Positions 51,929 through 61,203 of a stretch of 64,000 bases of DNA are shown here, one piece after another. Source of the DNA: Lentibacillus salicampi (GTDB lineage: Bacteria > Bacillota > Bacilli > Bacillales > Amphibacillaceae); the NCBI RefSeq assembly GCF_004565465.1, contig NZ_SRHY01000012.1, positions 1 through 64,000 on the forward strand. The letters run 5' to 3'. Each line of letters opens with the position of its first letter. The first letter of the stretch is position 1. The notes beneath the pieces are model-generated. The model had not been told where the DNA came from. It did not search any database and was given only the letters and a program-made list of their open reading frames with translations. Made by a program: the position numbers and the translations under genes.

Positions 51929-51958
51929 ATTATACCCGATTTCATGGGTAAATGTGAA
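51929..51958 (-). promoter_or_regulatory. candidate dnaX promoter
   Basis: The minus strand has TTCACA (958-953), an 18-bp spacer and TATAAT (934-929), 33 bp before the dnaX start. Confidence 0.6.
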
Positions 51959-52045
51959 CCTTAAAGTAATATGAAAACCCTGTTAGCAGAAGGATTTAAT
52001 TTTGATTTAACCATACACTTTTGTTTGCAAACCGGCTTTTTGTGT

Positions 52046-52051
52046 TATAAT
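52046..52051 (+). promoter_or_regulatory. extended -10 promoter of antitoxin RNA
   Basis: TGTTATAAT is a consensus extended -10 (TGnTATAAT). The upstream -35 is weak. Expected start is near 52058. Confidence 0.65.
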
Positions 52052-52057
52052 ATACAT

Positions 52058-52195
52058 AGAAAGACATAAAATAATAACGACCGAAGATACAGTCATATCT
52101 TCGGCCAGCAATGAATCGCTTCCCCTTCAAGAGGGGTCAGCGCTAGTGAAGAATAGACCTCACCGGCTGATAAACCAAGGGAGGTCTATTTTTTA
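52058..52195 (+). ncRNA. predicted antisense RNA antitoxin (type I)
   Basis: A plus-strand transcript predicted from the extended -10 promoter to a terminator. It contains CGAAGATA / TATCTTCG and CCCC / GGGG hairpins. It is complementary to the 3' part of the toxin mRNA and ends inside the toxin stop region. The layout resembles RatA/TxpA and SR4/BsrG of B. subtilis. Base-pairing and mRNA decay are inferred. Confidence 0.6.
52152..52194 (+). terminator. terminator of the antisense RNA
   Basis: AATAGACCTC / GAGGTCTATT, a 10-bp stem with a 19-nt loop, running into TTTTTT. The T-tract overlaps the last codons of the toxin on the other strand. Confidence 0.8.
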
Positions 52196-52263
52196 TGGTC
52201 GATGATTGCCACAACCAGCGTTGAGAATGCAATCATGATAACCATTGCCTCGAACACGGACAT
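52186..52263 (-). CDS. type I toxin, holin-like membrane peptide (TxpA/BsrE/BsrG superfamily)
   Basis: A 25-aa peptide, starting MSVFEAMVIM, with a single hydrophobic helix and ending DHKK. The MSxxEAxxxM start is typical of TxpA, BsrE and BsrG and of the holin-like toxin family. GGAGG lies 8 nt upstream of the ATG. Expected to insert in the membrane. It has its own promoter (-10 at 52360) and faces a convergent antisense RNA. Too short for automatic calling. Confidence 0.78.
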   Translation of the reverse strand: MSVFEAMVIMIAFSTLVVAIIDHKK

Positions 52264-52359
52264 AGGCAACACCTCCTTCCGTTATAGCGTATCGCATGAC
52301 ACTACAACCGACAGAAGTGCGCCGACCCCCCTTGAGAAAAACGATCACTGCATGTATCC

Positions 52360-52388
52360 ATTATACCTTACTGTTATGATATTTTAAA
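52360..52388 (-). promoter_or_regulatory. promoter of the type I toxin mRNA
   Basis: The minus strand has consensus TATAAT (365-360) with TTTAAA 17 bp upstream. It gives an mRNA leader of about 90 nt, long enough to fold over the ribosome-binding site. Confidence 0.6.
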
Positions 52389-52489
52389 GTTTAAACATGT
52401 GTCTCTTTTGCGATTTATCGGAAAACTAATACCCTGCAGTTCCTTTGGCTTAATGGATGGATTGACCGCATCATGCATCGATCCAGCTG

Positions 52490-53608
52490 TCACACATGCC
52501 GCCGTTCCATCAAGTGAATACCGATTCCCATAAACACAACACCCATCAATAACAGGATACTGACCGGGTACATTAGCTCTTCCAGCGCATAGCCATAAAG
52601 CGCAGCACCGTTCAGGATCTCCATACCATACGTCAGCGGGTTAATCTTGGACAGCATCAGCAGAATTTCAGATTCAACAATTTCAATCGGCCAGAATGCA
52701 CCGCCAATCATAGCCATGCTGACTGAAATAATCGGCAGCAATGCATTGAACTGCTGGACATTTTTAACCAAACCTGTTATCAGGATGGATAATGCGACAA
52801 TTGCGAACACGTATGGAACGAGAAGAAGTAGGGTTTCCGCAAACCTCCCATTAAAATCTACACCTACCAAGTAACGAAAAATGAGAAAAATAATCAGCAC
52901 CTGCAAATAGCCTTCAAAAAAACTATAAATCAGATTGGCAACATACATCTCCCACTTTTTTACAGGCGATAAGATCATCCGATCCCACAAACCATCCTTT
53001 TTGTCCGTTAAAATTGGTAAAACATTATAACCAATCGTGTAAATGACAAAAAACAATGCAAAGCCAAACAGCGTATGGAATGTACTGTCAAACTCAAAAT
53101 CATCTGAACTGCCGAAGTAGCTCGTTTCCATGGAAAATATTGGTTTGGTCATCGCTTTCTCCAATTCTGTCCGTACAGCATCGGCTTCCATAGTACCCGA
53201 GGTTCGTGCCGCTTCCAGAATTTGTTCCTGCCGCTGCTTTTTGGTATAAGCTCTCTGAATCATCTGTTCAACTGTACCGGCATTTGGCGATTCTACGCCG
53301 ACAATCAATTGAAAGTCATCTTCCCGGAGGATGGTGCCAACCTCCGCTCTCCCGTTTGATATTTCTTCTTCCACCGTTTCTTTTTCATCCACCCAATTGA
53401 AAGCAAATCCCTCTATTTCATTAAAAGCCTCACCAACTGTGGATTCCTTGGCTGATTCATCTGCTGCATAAGCAGGTATCTGAATATTCCCCTCTAGGTT
53501 TGAACCACCCATTACAAGAGCAAACACAATCGACATGACGGTGAAAATGATAAATATCAGCGGGTTACGGATAAACATTTTCAGTTTTGAAAGTAAAATT
53601 CCAATCAT
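52490..53608 (-). CDS. ABC-2 type permease, second subunit (LnrN/YfiN-like)
   Basis: A 372-aa permease with one N-terminal membrane helix (about 15-35), an external domain of about 140 residues, and five or so helices at about 185-365. That topology is typical of ABC-2 drug exporters. It overlaps the preceding permease by 4 bp (ATGA). Together with 53605 and 54883 it makes a heteromeric exporter. Assignment to the linearmycin-resistance family (LnrLMN = YfiLMN) rests on gene order and size. Confidence 0.82.
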   Translation of the reverse strand: MIGILLSKLKMFIRNPLIFIIFTVMSIVFALVMGGSNLEGNIQIPAYAADESAKESTVGEAFNEIEGFAFNWVDEKETVEEEISNGRAEVGTILREDDFQLIVGVESPNAGTVEQMIQRAYTKKQRQEQILEAARTSGTMEADAVRTELEKAMTKPIFSMETSYFGSSDDFEFDSTFHTLFGFALFFVIYTIGYNVLPILTDKKDGLWDRMILSPVKKWEMYVANLIYSFFEGYLQVLIIFLIFRYLVGVDFNGRFAETLLLLVPYVFAIVALSILITGLVKNVQQFNALLPIISVSMAMIGGAFWPIEIVESEILLMLSKINPLTYGMEILNGAALYGYALEELMYPVSILLLMGVVFMGIGIHLMERRHV

Positions 53609-54882
53609 GACGTCAACCCCCTTTTCGGAAAGCTGAGAACAGCCAGAATGATAGCCAGCAATGCAAAAATAATGAGGAACAAGAGATGGTTCCAGACGTC
53701 CGGAATGCCATCACCTCTCAAAATAGCAATATAAGCCGACATCCCTGCTCCGTTTGGCGTCAAATTGCCGATTGTCCGAAAGAGTGCAGACGAGTCACCG
53801 ATCGGAAAGAAGCTTCCTCCTAAAAACGCCATCAGGCTTACCAGTATTCCGGAAAAAAAATTTGTTATCAGCTCCGAATTGATCCGGTAGCTTATCGCTG
53901 TCAGCAGCACAGCTATACCGCCGACTGCCATTGCATAGATAAACGTCACAGTTAAAAATGCCATCAAGTCCGGCCAGGCTACGCCAAAAACAAGCCATGC
54001 AAATGCATAAACAATCAATAAATGGAAAAAGCCGAAAATCATACCTGACAGCAGAACCCCTATGAAATAGTTCCAGCGTGACACATTTCCCAGAATAATA
54101 CGATCGAATACGTGAATTTTCTTCTCGTAAAATGCAATTGAGCCAATAGTGGAAGCCAGGAACAGCACATTCATGACAACCATACCGACTGCATAATAAC
54201 CTTTCGCGGTGATCGGGTTTTTTTGATTAACGGTCGTTATCACGCCTTCTGACGCATCGCCATTCAGATCAAGAACACCGGGATCAATTCCACTTTTGCC
54301 TGCAAATGTGCCTAATGTAAACTGTTCCTGATATTGCTCCAGAATACCGTTTACAACGGATACGCCAATTTCCTGCATTTCGTTTTGTGAAACCTTTAAT
54401 TCAGGCTGTACCTGTTTATCAAGTACCATATATTCGAGCATGTTATATGTGAAATTCTCAGGTACTTCTATCACAGCCGTATACGTTTCATCATCCAATA
54501 AGTTATCAAGTTCTTCCGGAGATGCTTCTTGAACATTAATCCTGCCGTCCAGTTCATCACTGCCTAAAATATCTTCCTTTAATGTACTAATCGGTGTTAG
54601 ACCAGCAGTTCCCGACTCAATCCCCTCGATGGCTTCAGGAGGTAATTCGGTTTTCATATCATTCATAAAACGATCCAATTGCTCTTCCTCGTTGCCGTGC
54701 TCTACAATCGCCAGCTTGACATCAATCGGGCTGGATTCTCCATTCATGTAGTTGGCGAGCGCCATTCCGAGAATGGTAATTAATATCATAGGCAACCCAA
54801 TCAGTAAAAACAATTGGACAGGGTTTCTGATCAACATAAGTCCTTGCTTTTTCATAATTTGCCAAATCATATGATTCACCAC
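53605..54882 (-). CDS. ABC-2 type permease, first subunit (LnrM/YfiM-like)
   Basis: A 425-aa permease. N-terminal helix (about 18-45), a 170-residue external domain, and C-terminal helices from about 215. It sits directly after the ATPase (1-bp gap) and overlaps the second permease. Likely exports a lipid-active compound, inferred from the family. Confidence 0.83.
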   Translation of the reverse strand: MVNHMIWQIMKKQGLMLIRNPVQLFLLIGLPMILITILGMALANYMNGESSPIDVKLAIVEHGNEEEQLDRFMNDMKTELPPEAIEGIESGTAGLTPISTLKEDILGSDELDGRINVQEASPEELDNLLDDETYTAVIEVPENFTYNMLEYMVLDKQVQPELKVSQNEMQEIGVSVVNGILEQYQEQFTLGTFAGKSGIDPGVLDLNGDASEGVITTVNQKNPITAKGYYAVGMVVMNVLFLASTIGSIAFYEKKIHVFDRIILGNVSRWNYFIGVLLSGMIFGFFHLLIVYAFAWLVFGVAWPDLMAFLTVTFIYAMAVGGIAVLLTAISYRINSELITNFFSGILVSLMAFLGGSFFPIGDSSALFRTIGNLTPNGAGMSAYIAILRGDGIPDVWNHLLFLIIFALLAIILAVLSFPKRGLTS

Positions 54883-55815
54883 CTAATCCCGGAGTGCCCG
54901 ACCTGTCAAATGGAGAAATACATCTTCCAGGGTCGGGTTCTTGATATCAACTGAGCTCAGCTCGAGTTCGGCTTCCTCTGCCAGATGAATTAACTTAGGA
55001 AACATATTGATTTCTTTCGGGACGGTTATGGTCACTTCTTTTTCGCCGGCAATCACTCGATTAATTGTTGGCGTTTCTTGAAGCAGCGCAATAAATCGCT
55101 CGTTCAGCCGATGGGTTTTGATGGAGATAGTCTTCTCTGCAGACAGTATTTGCTTAATTTCCTCTTTTGTGCCCGATGCGATCAAATTCCCCTGGTCCAT
55201 AATATAAATCCGGTCACACAGAAATTCGACTTCTTCCATGTAATGACTCGTATACAGAACAGTCATCTGTCTTTCCTCATTCAAACGCTTTACAGTTTCC
55301 AGAATATAATTGCGTGATTGGGGGTCAATACCGACTGCCGGCTCATCCATGATCAGCAGCTCCGGATCATGCAGCATTGCCACACCAATATTTAAACGCC
55401 GTTTCATACCGCCGGAAAATTTACTGACCACTTGTTTACGGCGCTCACTCAAACCGATCTGATCCAGCACTTCATCAGTTTTCCGTTTCAATGCGGAACC
55501 TGTTAACCGATATATACGTCCGAAAAACTGCATGTTTTCTTCTGCAGTTAAATCATCATACAGCGCAATTTCCTGCGGTACCATGCCAACAATTTTCCGT
55601 AATGGGGCAGGTTTTTTCAAAATGCTCTCATTGTTAAACCTTACGTCACCGCCAGTCGGTTCCACCAATGATGACATCATCGAAATAGCCGTTGACTTGC
55701 CGGCACCATTCGGCCCGAGCAATCCGACGATTTCACCTTTTTCAATGAACATATTTAAATTTTTGACTGCTTCATTTTGTTTGAACTTCTTTGTTAAATC
55801 CACCAGTTCAATCAT
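54883..55815 (-). CDS. ABC transporter ATPase (LnrL/YfiL-like)
   Basis: A 310-aa nucleotide-binding subunit. Walker A GPNGAGKST (34-42), signature FSGGMKRRLN, Walker B LLIMDEPAVGID, H-loop YTSHYMEE, and a C-terminal DUF4162-like extension. The open frame extends to 55926, but GGAGGGAGG 4 nt before the ATG at 55815 sets the start. It heads the ATPase-permease-permease unit. Confidence 0.9.
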   Translation of the reverse strand: MIELVDLTKKFKQNEAVKNLNMFIEKGEIVGLLGPNGAGKSTAISMMSSLVEPTGGDVRFNNESILKKPAPLRKIVGMVPQEIALYDDLTAEENMQFFGRIYRLTGSALKRKTDEVLDQIGLSERRKQVVSKFSGGMKRRLNIGVAMLHDPELLIMDEPAVGIDPQSRNYILETVKRLNEERQMTVLYTSHYMEEVEFLCDRIYIMDQGNLIASGTKEEIKQILSAEKTISIKTHRLNERFIALLQETPTINRVIAGEKEVTITVPKEINMFPKLIHLAEEAELELSSVDIKNPTLEDVFLHLTGRALRD

Positions 55816-56225
55816 TGTTCCTCCCTCCTCTATTTGTATTTTACGATGGTTTGCTGTAAGGCGTATACTGCCTGAAGTCACTGAATCAATAATTTTTATG
55901 TGACTGAAGTCATTTTCTGCTTGCAATATAAAAAGCTATTACCGAAAGCCCCGGCAATAGCCATGGTTTAAAATAGCTGTATTTTTAAAGGTTCTTTTTT
56001 TGACACCTTATCCATAAATTGCGACGTAATTGCTATGTTGATTTCAGCATAGTTTGTTACTTTCTACCCCGCAGGACGAGCAAAACATTCACCAAAGAGG
56101 CTCACGGGTCACCCTAAGGTGCACGGACTATTTCCGCAGCGATGTTATTGCACCCAAATTTTTCGTTACATCACAGTTTATTTCTGCTGTAAGACTTAAA
56201 GGAAACATTCTGATTAAACTGTGCT
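55816..56225. other. 410-bp non-coding stretch between response regulator and ABC genes
   Basis: Contains the response-regulator terminator (55929-55962) and, at about 56020-56220, structured sequence with CTATGTT / AGCATAG, CACC-CTAA-GGTG and CGG / CCG hairpins on either strand. No open frame with a good start. An operator or promoter for the ABC genes should lie here, but I cannot name it. Confidence 0.5.
55929..55962 (-). terminator. terminator-like hairpin downstream of the response regulator
   Basis: The minus strand has GGCTATTGCCG / CGGTAATAGC followed by TTTTTA. It is 260 bp past the response-regulator stop, so the intervening RNA would be a long trailer. Confidence 0.7.
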
Positions 56226-56867
56226 CTAATCATCGGCAATATGATGTTTCACGGCATAGATAGCCAATTGCGTCCGGTCACGGAGGCCTGTTTTCTGCAG
56301 AATCTGTGTGAGATAATTTTTCACCGTACCGATGGATAAATAGAGTTCTTCAGCAATTTCCTTATTTGCCCATCCTTCGCCTATCAGCTTTGTAATCGCC
56401 AGTTCCCGTTCTGAAAGGGAAACAGCCAATTCCTGCCCGCTTTTGGAGCGCTGGAGAAGACGCGGCATTACTTTGGCAGCCACTTCTTCGTGGAGTGCCA
56501 AGCCACCGCTCATACAACTGTAAACAGCTTCGATTAATTTATCGGATTCCGATATTTTCAGCAAAAATCCATTAGCTCCTTCCTTCAGAGCTTCAACCAC
56601 GTACTCATCATCGTTGAAAGTTGTCAGTATTAAAATTTTAATATCCGGCCATTTCTGCTTAATTTTCCTTGTTGCTTCAATGCCGTCCATAACCGGCATT
56701 CTGACATCCATCATAATAAAATCAATAAGGTGCGTTTCCAGGATTTCAATCGCTTCTTCACCGTTAGCCGCTTCCTGGACAACAGTGATATTATCATCCT
56801 GCTCCAAAATCACCCTGAGACCCTGTCTCACAATGGATTGGTCCTCTGCCAAAAGCACACGCCACAT
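56226..56867 (-). CDS. NarL/LuxR-type response regulator (LnrK/YfiK-like)
   Basis: A 213-aa two-component regulator. Receiver domain with acidic pair AED (8-9) and phospho-acceptor Asp at about 54 (IMMDVRMPVM); LuxR helix-turn-helix at about 145-205 (LSERELAITKLIGEGWANKE). It follows the histidine kinase. Probably activates the adjacent exporter. Confidence 0.92.
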   Translation of the reverse strand: MWRVLLAEDQSIVRQGLRVILEQDDNITVVQEAANGEEAIEILETHLIDFIMMDVRMPVMDGIEATRKIKQKWPDIKILILTTFNDDEYVVEALKEGANGFLLKISESDKLIEAVYSCMSGGLALHEEVAAKVMPRLLQRSKSGQELAVSLSERELAITKLIGEGWANKEIAEELYLSIGTVKNYLTQILQKTGLRDRTQLAIYAVKHHIADD

Positions 56868-57035
56868 AACTCTTCACCTCTTTATCCGCCTTAAAAGGCT
56901 GTAATCCCCAATGGATAAAAGCGTCCCAATAAAAAACTTCATTTCACCCCGTCTATAACTATAAACGGCTGCAAATTGTCCCTGAATGGCCGATTCTGTT
57001 CGGTCTTGCACGACGCAGGACACACACAGGTCACT

Positions 57036-58115
57036 TTATGAATCCGGTATTGTTCCTTTAACTACAAATTTTTCATCTGTTTGGTATGTTTCGAGACGTC
57101 CTTCTGCTTCCTCTAACCGCTTTTTCATATTCGTCAAACCGAAACCATATGCAAATGGTTCAGCATTATGGATTGTATTGATGACCTCAAAGGAAATCTC
57201 TTCGTTTGCAGATTTTCCTAATGTCACATGAACCTCCCTCGACTTGGAATGCCGCATTGCATTTGTCAGTGCCTCCTGAATGGCACGATACAAAATAATA
57301 TTTTTCTCATTTGAAAGATGTACCGATAAAATTCCCTGTCTTATCGTAAACTGAACAAGCAGATGACTTTCTGCTTCCAGTTTGCGAATCAGATGAACGA
57401 CGCTTGCAATACCTTCATTTTCATCTGTTTTAAGTGCTTTGACTGCCTCTCTTGTCTCCTCAAGACTTTCATTAGCCATTTGTTTTAATGTATTAAATTC
57501 AGGATGCTTTGTTTCAATAGCCAGCATCTCCAGTTTCATAATCAATGCTGTTAATCGGTGCCCAACCGAGTCATGGATGTCTCTGGCAATTTTTGTCCGT
57601 TCTTCCAGTCTGGCATTCTGTTCCGCAGTCAGATTCATCCGTTTCAGTTTTCTATATTCACTTAACATCTGGTCATAAATATCCCTTTGTTCCTGCCTGT
57701 CATCAGCCATACGATTAATCTTCAGCACTAAAAACGAGAAAAGCAGACTGACAGCGATCATTTCAAGCAAACGCCCATTGTTAAGGAACGTGAGGGATAG
57801 CGATAATCCGATGTTAACAGCCAAATAAACAGGAAGAACCTTGTTTGATAAGTTCATGGCTGCTTCTATTGTAATAAACAGTATAAGTATTAATGTTAAT
57901 GTAATGTTATCGGTTAATAAATAGCCGTGTATACATATCATGAACGACAGCATGGTATAAAGCAGCAATAATGCTTTTCTGACAGACAGGAAGAAATAAA
58001 GTCCAAGCGAAATAGCAAATAAAATAATGCTTAATGGTAGATTGATACTGTGCAACAGAATGATTAATGCCCAAAGCAGGACATAGACACTAAACCGTAA
58101 ACTAAATAATTTCAC
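57036..58115 (-). CDS. sensor histidine kinase, HisKA_3 type (LnrJ/YfiJ-like)
   Basis: About 359 aa. Five or six N-terminal membrane helices (about 1-135), a coiled-coil linker, the phospho-acceptor His in ARDIHDSVGHRLTALIMKLE, and a HATPase_c domain ending the protein (AFAYGFGLTNMKKRLEE region; GFGLTNM is the G-box). The frame extends to 58229; a GTG at 58115 has AGG 8 nt upstream and starts the first helix, so it is preferred, with limited confidence. Few extracellular residues: an intramembrane sensor. Confidence 0.85.
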   Translation of the reverse strand: MKLFSLRFSVYVLLWALIILLHSINLPLSIILFAISLGLYFFLSVRKALLLLYTMLSFMICIHGYLLTDNITLTLILILFITIEAAMNLSNKVLPVYLAVNIGLSLSLTFLNNGRLLEMIAVSLLFSFLVLKINRMADDRQEQRDIYDQMLSEYRKLKRMNLTAEQNARLEERTKIARDIHDSVGHRLTALIMKLEMLAIETKHPEFNTLKQMANESLEETREAVKALKTDENEGIASVVHLIRKLEAESHLLVQFTIRQGILSVHLSNEKNIILYRAIQEALTNAMRHSKSREVHVTLGKSANEEISFEVINTIHNAEPFAYGFGLTNMKKRLEEAEGRLETYQTDEKFVVKGTIPDS

Positions 58116-58365
58116 TTTATATACCTGCTTTCTACCGGTTTCACACTGAAGATTCCACTGTAATTGCCCCATTTTCAGTACAATATCTGTTAAAAGTATA
58201 ACAAAAAATTTATGCTTGCAGATATTCAACTTAGAAAAAACGCTGATACGTCTTTTTAGATGCCAGAAGTCGGAGGTCGGATTGGTGGAAATCGGCGAGT
58301 TAGCCGATTGATTTCATTACTCACTTCCATTCAATCGAGAACGTAAATTATATACTTTTTTTCTA
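58116..58365. other. intergenic region between SRP RNA and the histidine kinase
   Basis: Holds a hairpin AATCGGC / GCCGATT (about 58290-58308) and, at 58258-58281, a 24-base stretch matching the rRNA leader at 474-497 (opposite strand) at 20 positions. No gene seen. Confidence 0.5.
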
Positions 58366-58414
58366 ATTAAAAAAGACTGCACAAATGCCACTAACGACAT
58401 TGATGCAGTCTTTC
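58366..58414 (-). terminator. terminator after SRP RNA
   Basis: The minus strand has AAAGACTGCA / TGCAGTCTTT with a long loop, then TTTTTTAATT. Confidence 0.8.
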
Positions 58415-58436
58415 ACTATTATGTATACCGTGCACC

Positions 58437-58695
58437 CATTGTTGATCGGGCATCCCTAAGCGTTACTCAAGTTCATGGCTCGGCTCAGGCTTCCCCGCGG
58501 CACACAAGAATGACCACTTACTGCTGCTTCCTTCCGGATCTGACAGGATTCATGGGTTCCTGTTGCGCAGGACCTGGGCGTCAACACTAATCCCTTGAGG
58601 CAGACCTTAAAGACGTCCGACCTCGAATGGGAATTCGGCCCCGCTCTAGCGGCTTGCGAGTACAGGGCACCGCTACCTCCCCGCTTAGCACGGCA
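58437..58695 (-). ncRNA. ffs: signal recognition particle RNA (scRNA, large Bacillus type)
   Basis: The minus strand carries the invariant SRP core GTCAGATCCGGAAGGAAGCAG, preceded by the Alu-domain parts GTGCTAAGCGGGGAGGTAGC and CCTGTACTCGCAAGCCGC. The total of about 260 nt fits the B. subtilis scRNA (about 270). The 5' end is set from the promoter; the 3' end is estimated. Upstream of dnaX as in B. subtilis, but 6.5 kb away because of the accessory insert. Confidence 0.95.
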
Positions 58696-58701
58696 ATCAT
58701 T

Positions 58702-58730
58702 ATTATACTGTCTATTCATGTAAAATGCAA
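58702..58730 (-). promoter_or_regulatory. sigma-A promoter of SRP RNA
   Basis: The minus strand has TTGCAT (730-725), a 17-bp spacer and consensus TATAAT (707-702). Confidence 0.85.
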
Positions 58731-58784
58731 TGATAATTCTGAGGTGGATACAATTTAACCTTTTTGTTCCTCACTTTTCAATTC

Positions 58785-59309
<525 letters not shown>

Positions 59310-59316
59310 TCACTTT

Positions 59317-59850
59317 ATGGATACGTCAATTGAAAATAGCGTCATTCTGTTTATAGATATTATAAATGATTTTGACTTTGATGGCAGTGATAAGCTGCTC
59401 GAACATACGGAAAACATTTTACCAGGTTTAAAAAAGTTAAGACAGTTTGGAAAAGAAAACGATATCCCGATTATCTATGTTAATGATCATTACGGATTTT
59501 GGCAGGCAGATTTCCGGAAAATCATCAACCACTGTGAAAACAGCCGAAACCAGCATATTATACAGGAATTAAAGCCGGATGATTCCGATTATTTTCTGAT
59601 TAAACCGCAGCATTCAGCTTTTTTCCAGACACCGCTGCATGCTTTATTGAACGATCTGGGCAGAACACATCTGATCATGGCAGGGATTGCCGGTGATATT
59701 TGTATTTTATTTACGGCAAAAGATGCCTATATGTATAAATATACCATGCACGTTCCGGAAAATTGTATGGCTTCTGAGGAAAAAGACGGCAATGACTATG
59801 CACTCTATCTGATGCATTCCGTCATGAAGACACTCGTTGATCCGATCTAA
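59317..59850 (+). CDS. yaaI: isochorismatase-like cysteine hydrolase (YaaI-like)
   Basis: A 177-aa isochorismatase-fold protein. Predicted triad: D14 (LFIDIINDF), K96 (LIKPQHSAF) and C129 (GIAGDICILF). AAAGGAGT precedes the ATG. Substrate is unknown; several such proteins are amidohydrolases. It occupies the yaaI position between tadA and yaaH. Confidence 0.88.
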   Translation: MDTSIENSVILFIDIINDFDFDGSDKLLEHTENILPGLKKLRQFGKENDIPIIYVNDHYGFWQADFRKIINHCENSRNQHIIQELKPDDSDYFLIKPQHSAFFQTPLHALLNDLGRTHLIMAGIAGDICILFTAKDAYMYKYTMHVPENCMASEEKDGNDYALYLMHSVMKTLVDPI

Positions 59851-59851
59851 G

Positions 59852-59880
59852 TTATATCCGCCTCGCTTAAATCATATGGT
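59852..59880 (+). promoter_or_regulatory. candidate sigma-E promoter of yaaH
   Basis: TTATATC (59852-59858), a 14-bp spacer and CATATGGT (59873-59880). Sigma-E-like; B. subtilis yaaH is transcribed by sigma-E. Confidence 0.45.
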
Positions 59881-59913
59881 ATAAGAGGAAATGATTTAAG
59901 GGAGGGGATTTTT

Positions 59914-61203
59914 TTGCAAATTCATGTCGTACAGCAGGGGGATACACTTTATAATATTGCGGATACATACGGTACCACACCAACTGACTTAATCGACGCA
60001 AATGAAATCGATGCACCGAATAACCTTGTAGTTGGCCAAACAATCGTCATCCCGATCGTTGGACAATTTTATTTTGTCCAGCAGGGAGACAGCTTATCTT
60101 CCATTGCCCAACAAATTGGCATGTCAGCAGAACAGCTTGCACAAATCAACAATATATCGGTTGGCACCACGTTATCTGTAGGAACGCGCTTATATATTCC
60201 TGAACAGCCAAAGCCGGAAATCACGTCAAATGCCTATATCGAACCTATTGGAGGAGAGGTTTCCCAGACATTAATCAACGCCGCCAATAAAACAACCCCA
60301 TATCTGACTTACCTGGCGCCATTCAGTTATCAGGTCAGCCGCGATGGCACACTGACAGCCCCGCCGCTCGATAATTTTGCACAAATTGCCGCCAGTCAAA
60401 ACACGTCCCTCATGCTTGCCGTCACCAATCTGGAAGAAGGTCAATTCAGCCAGGATCTCGGGCATATTATTGTGACGGTTCAGGCTGTACAGAACACACT
60501 GCTGGATAATATCATCAATGTGGCCAATGAAGTGGGATTCACTGATGTCCATTTTGATTTTGAATTTTTGCCGCCGGAAGACCGTGACGCTTATAATACG
60601 TTTTTAAGAACAGCCAAGCAGCGATTATCGGAAGAGGGGTTATTCATGTCCACCGCGCTTGCCCCGAAAACAAGTGCCGAACAGACAGGGACATTGTATG
60701 AAGCGCACGATTATGCCGCACACGGTGAGATTGCCGACTTTGTTGTGCTGATGACGTACGAGTGGGGTTATAGCTATAGCCCGCCAATGGCTGTATCACC
60801 CATCGATCAGGTACGGGAGGTCGTCAATTTCGCATTGAGCGTCATGCCTGCGGACAAAATACTGCTTGGACAAAATTTATACGGCTATGACTGGACACTG
60901 CCATTTGAAGAGGACGGCGAGCCCGCTGAAGCCGTCAGTCCTCAGGAGGCCATCACCAGAGCACGCAATCAACATGCGGCCATTCAATATGATACTGAAG
61001 CCCAAGCACCATTTTACAAATATACCGATGCACAAGGGAACAATCATGAAGTCTGGTTTGAAGATGCACGCTCGATTCAGGCAAAATTTGATATGATCAA
61101 AGAGTTGAATTTATTGGGGATCAGTTACTGGAAATTAGGGCTGGCTTTCCCGCAAAACTGGCTGCTCCTGCAGGATAACTTCACCATTCGGAAATTGGAT
61201 TAA
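59914..61203 (+). CDS. yaaH: spore peptidoglycan hydrolase YaaH/SleL type (LysM2-GH18)
   Basis: A 429-aa cortex-lytic N-acetylglucosaminidase type protein. Two LysM domains (about 2-47 and 52-96) are followed by a GH18 barrel (about 105-425) with DVHFDFE, catalytic E217. Starts with TTG after GGGAGGGG. No signal peptide, as for spore-coat enzymes. The TAA stop is also the first three bases of repeat copy D. Confidence 0.94.
   Translation: MQIHVVQQGDTLYNIADTYGTTPTDLIDANEIDAPNNLVVGQTIVIPIVGQFYFVQQGDSLSSIAQQIGMSAEQLAQINNISVGTTLSVGTRLYIPEQPKPEITSNAYIEPIGGEVSQTLINAANKTTPYLTYLAPFSYQVSRDGTLTAPPLDNFAQIAASQNTSLMLAVTNLEEGQFSQDLGHIIVTVQAVQNTLLDNIINVANEVGFTDVHFDFEFLPPEDRDAYNTFLRTAKQRLSEEGLFMSTALAPKTSAEQTGTLYEAHDYAAHGEIADFVVLMTYEWGYSYSPPMAVSPIDQVREVVNFALSVMPADKILLGQNLYGYDWTLPFEEDGEPAEAVSPQEAITRARNQHAAIQYDTEAQAPFYKYTDAQGNNHEVWFEDARSIQAKFDMIKELNLLGISYWKLGLAFPQNWLLLQDNFTIRKLD

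Noticed and set aside
58456..58719. 87-aa minus-strand open frame
   Set aside because: It lies wholly on the SRP RNA gene; the RNA explains the sequence.
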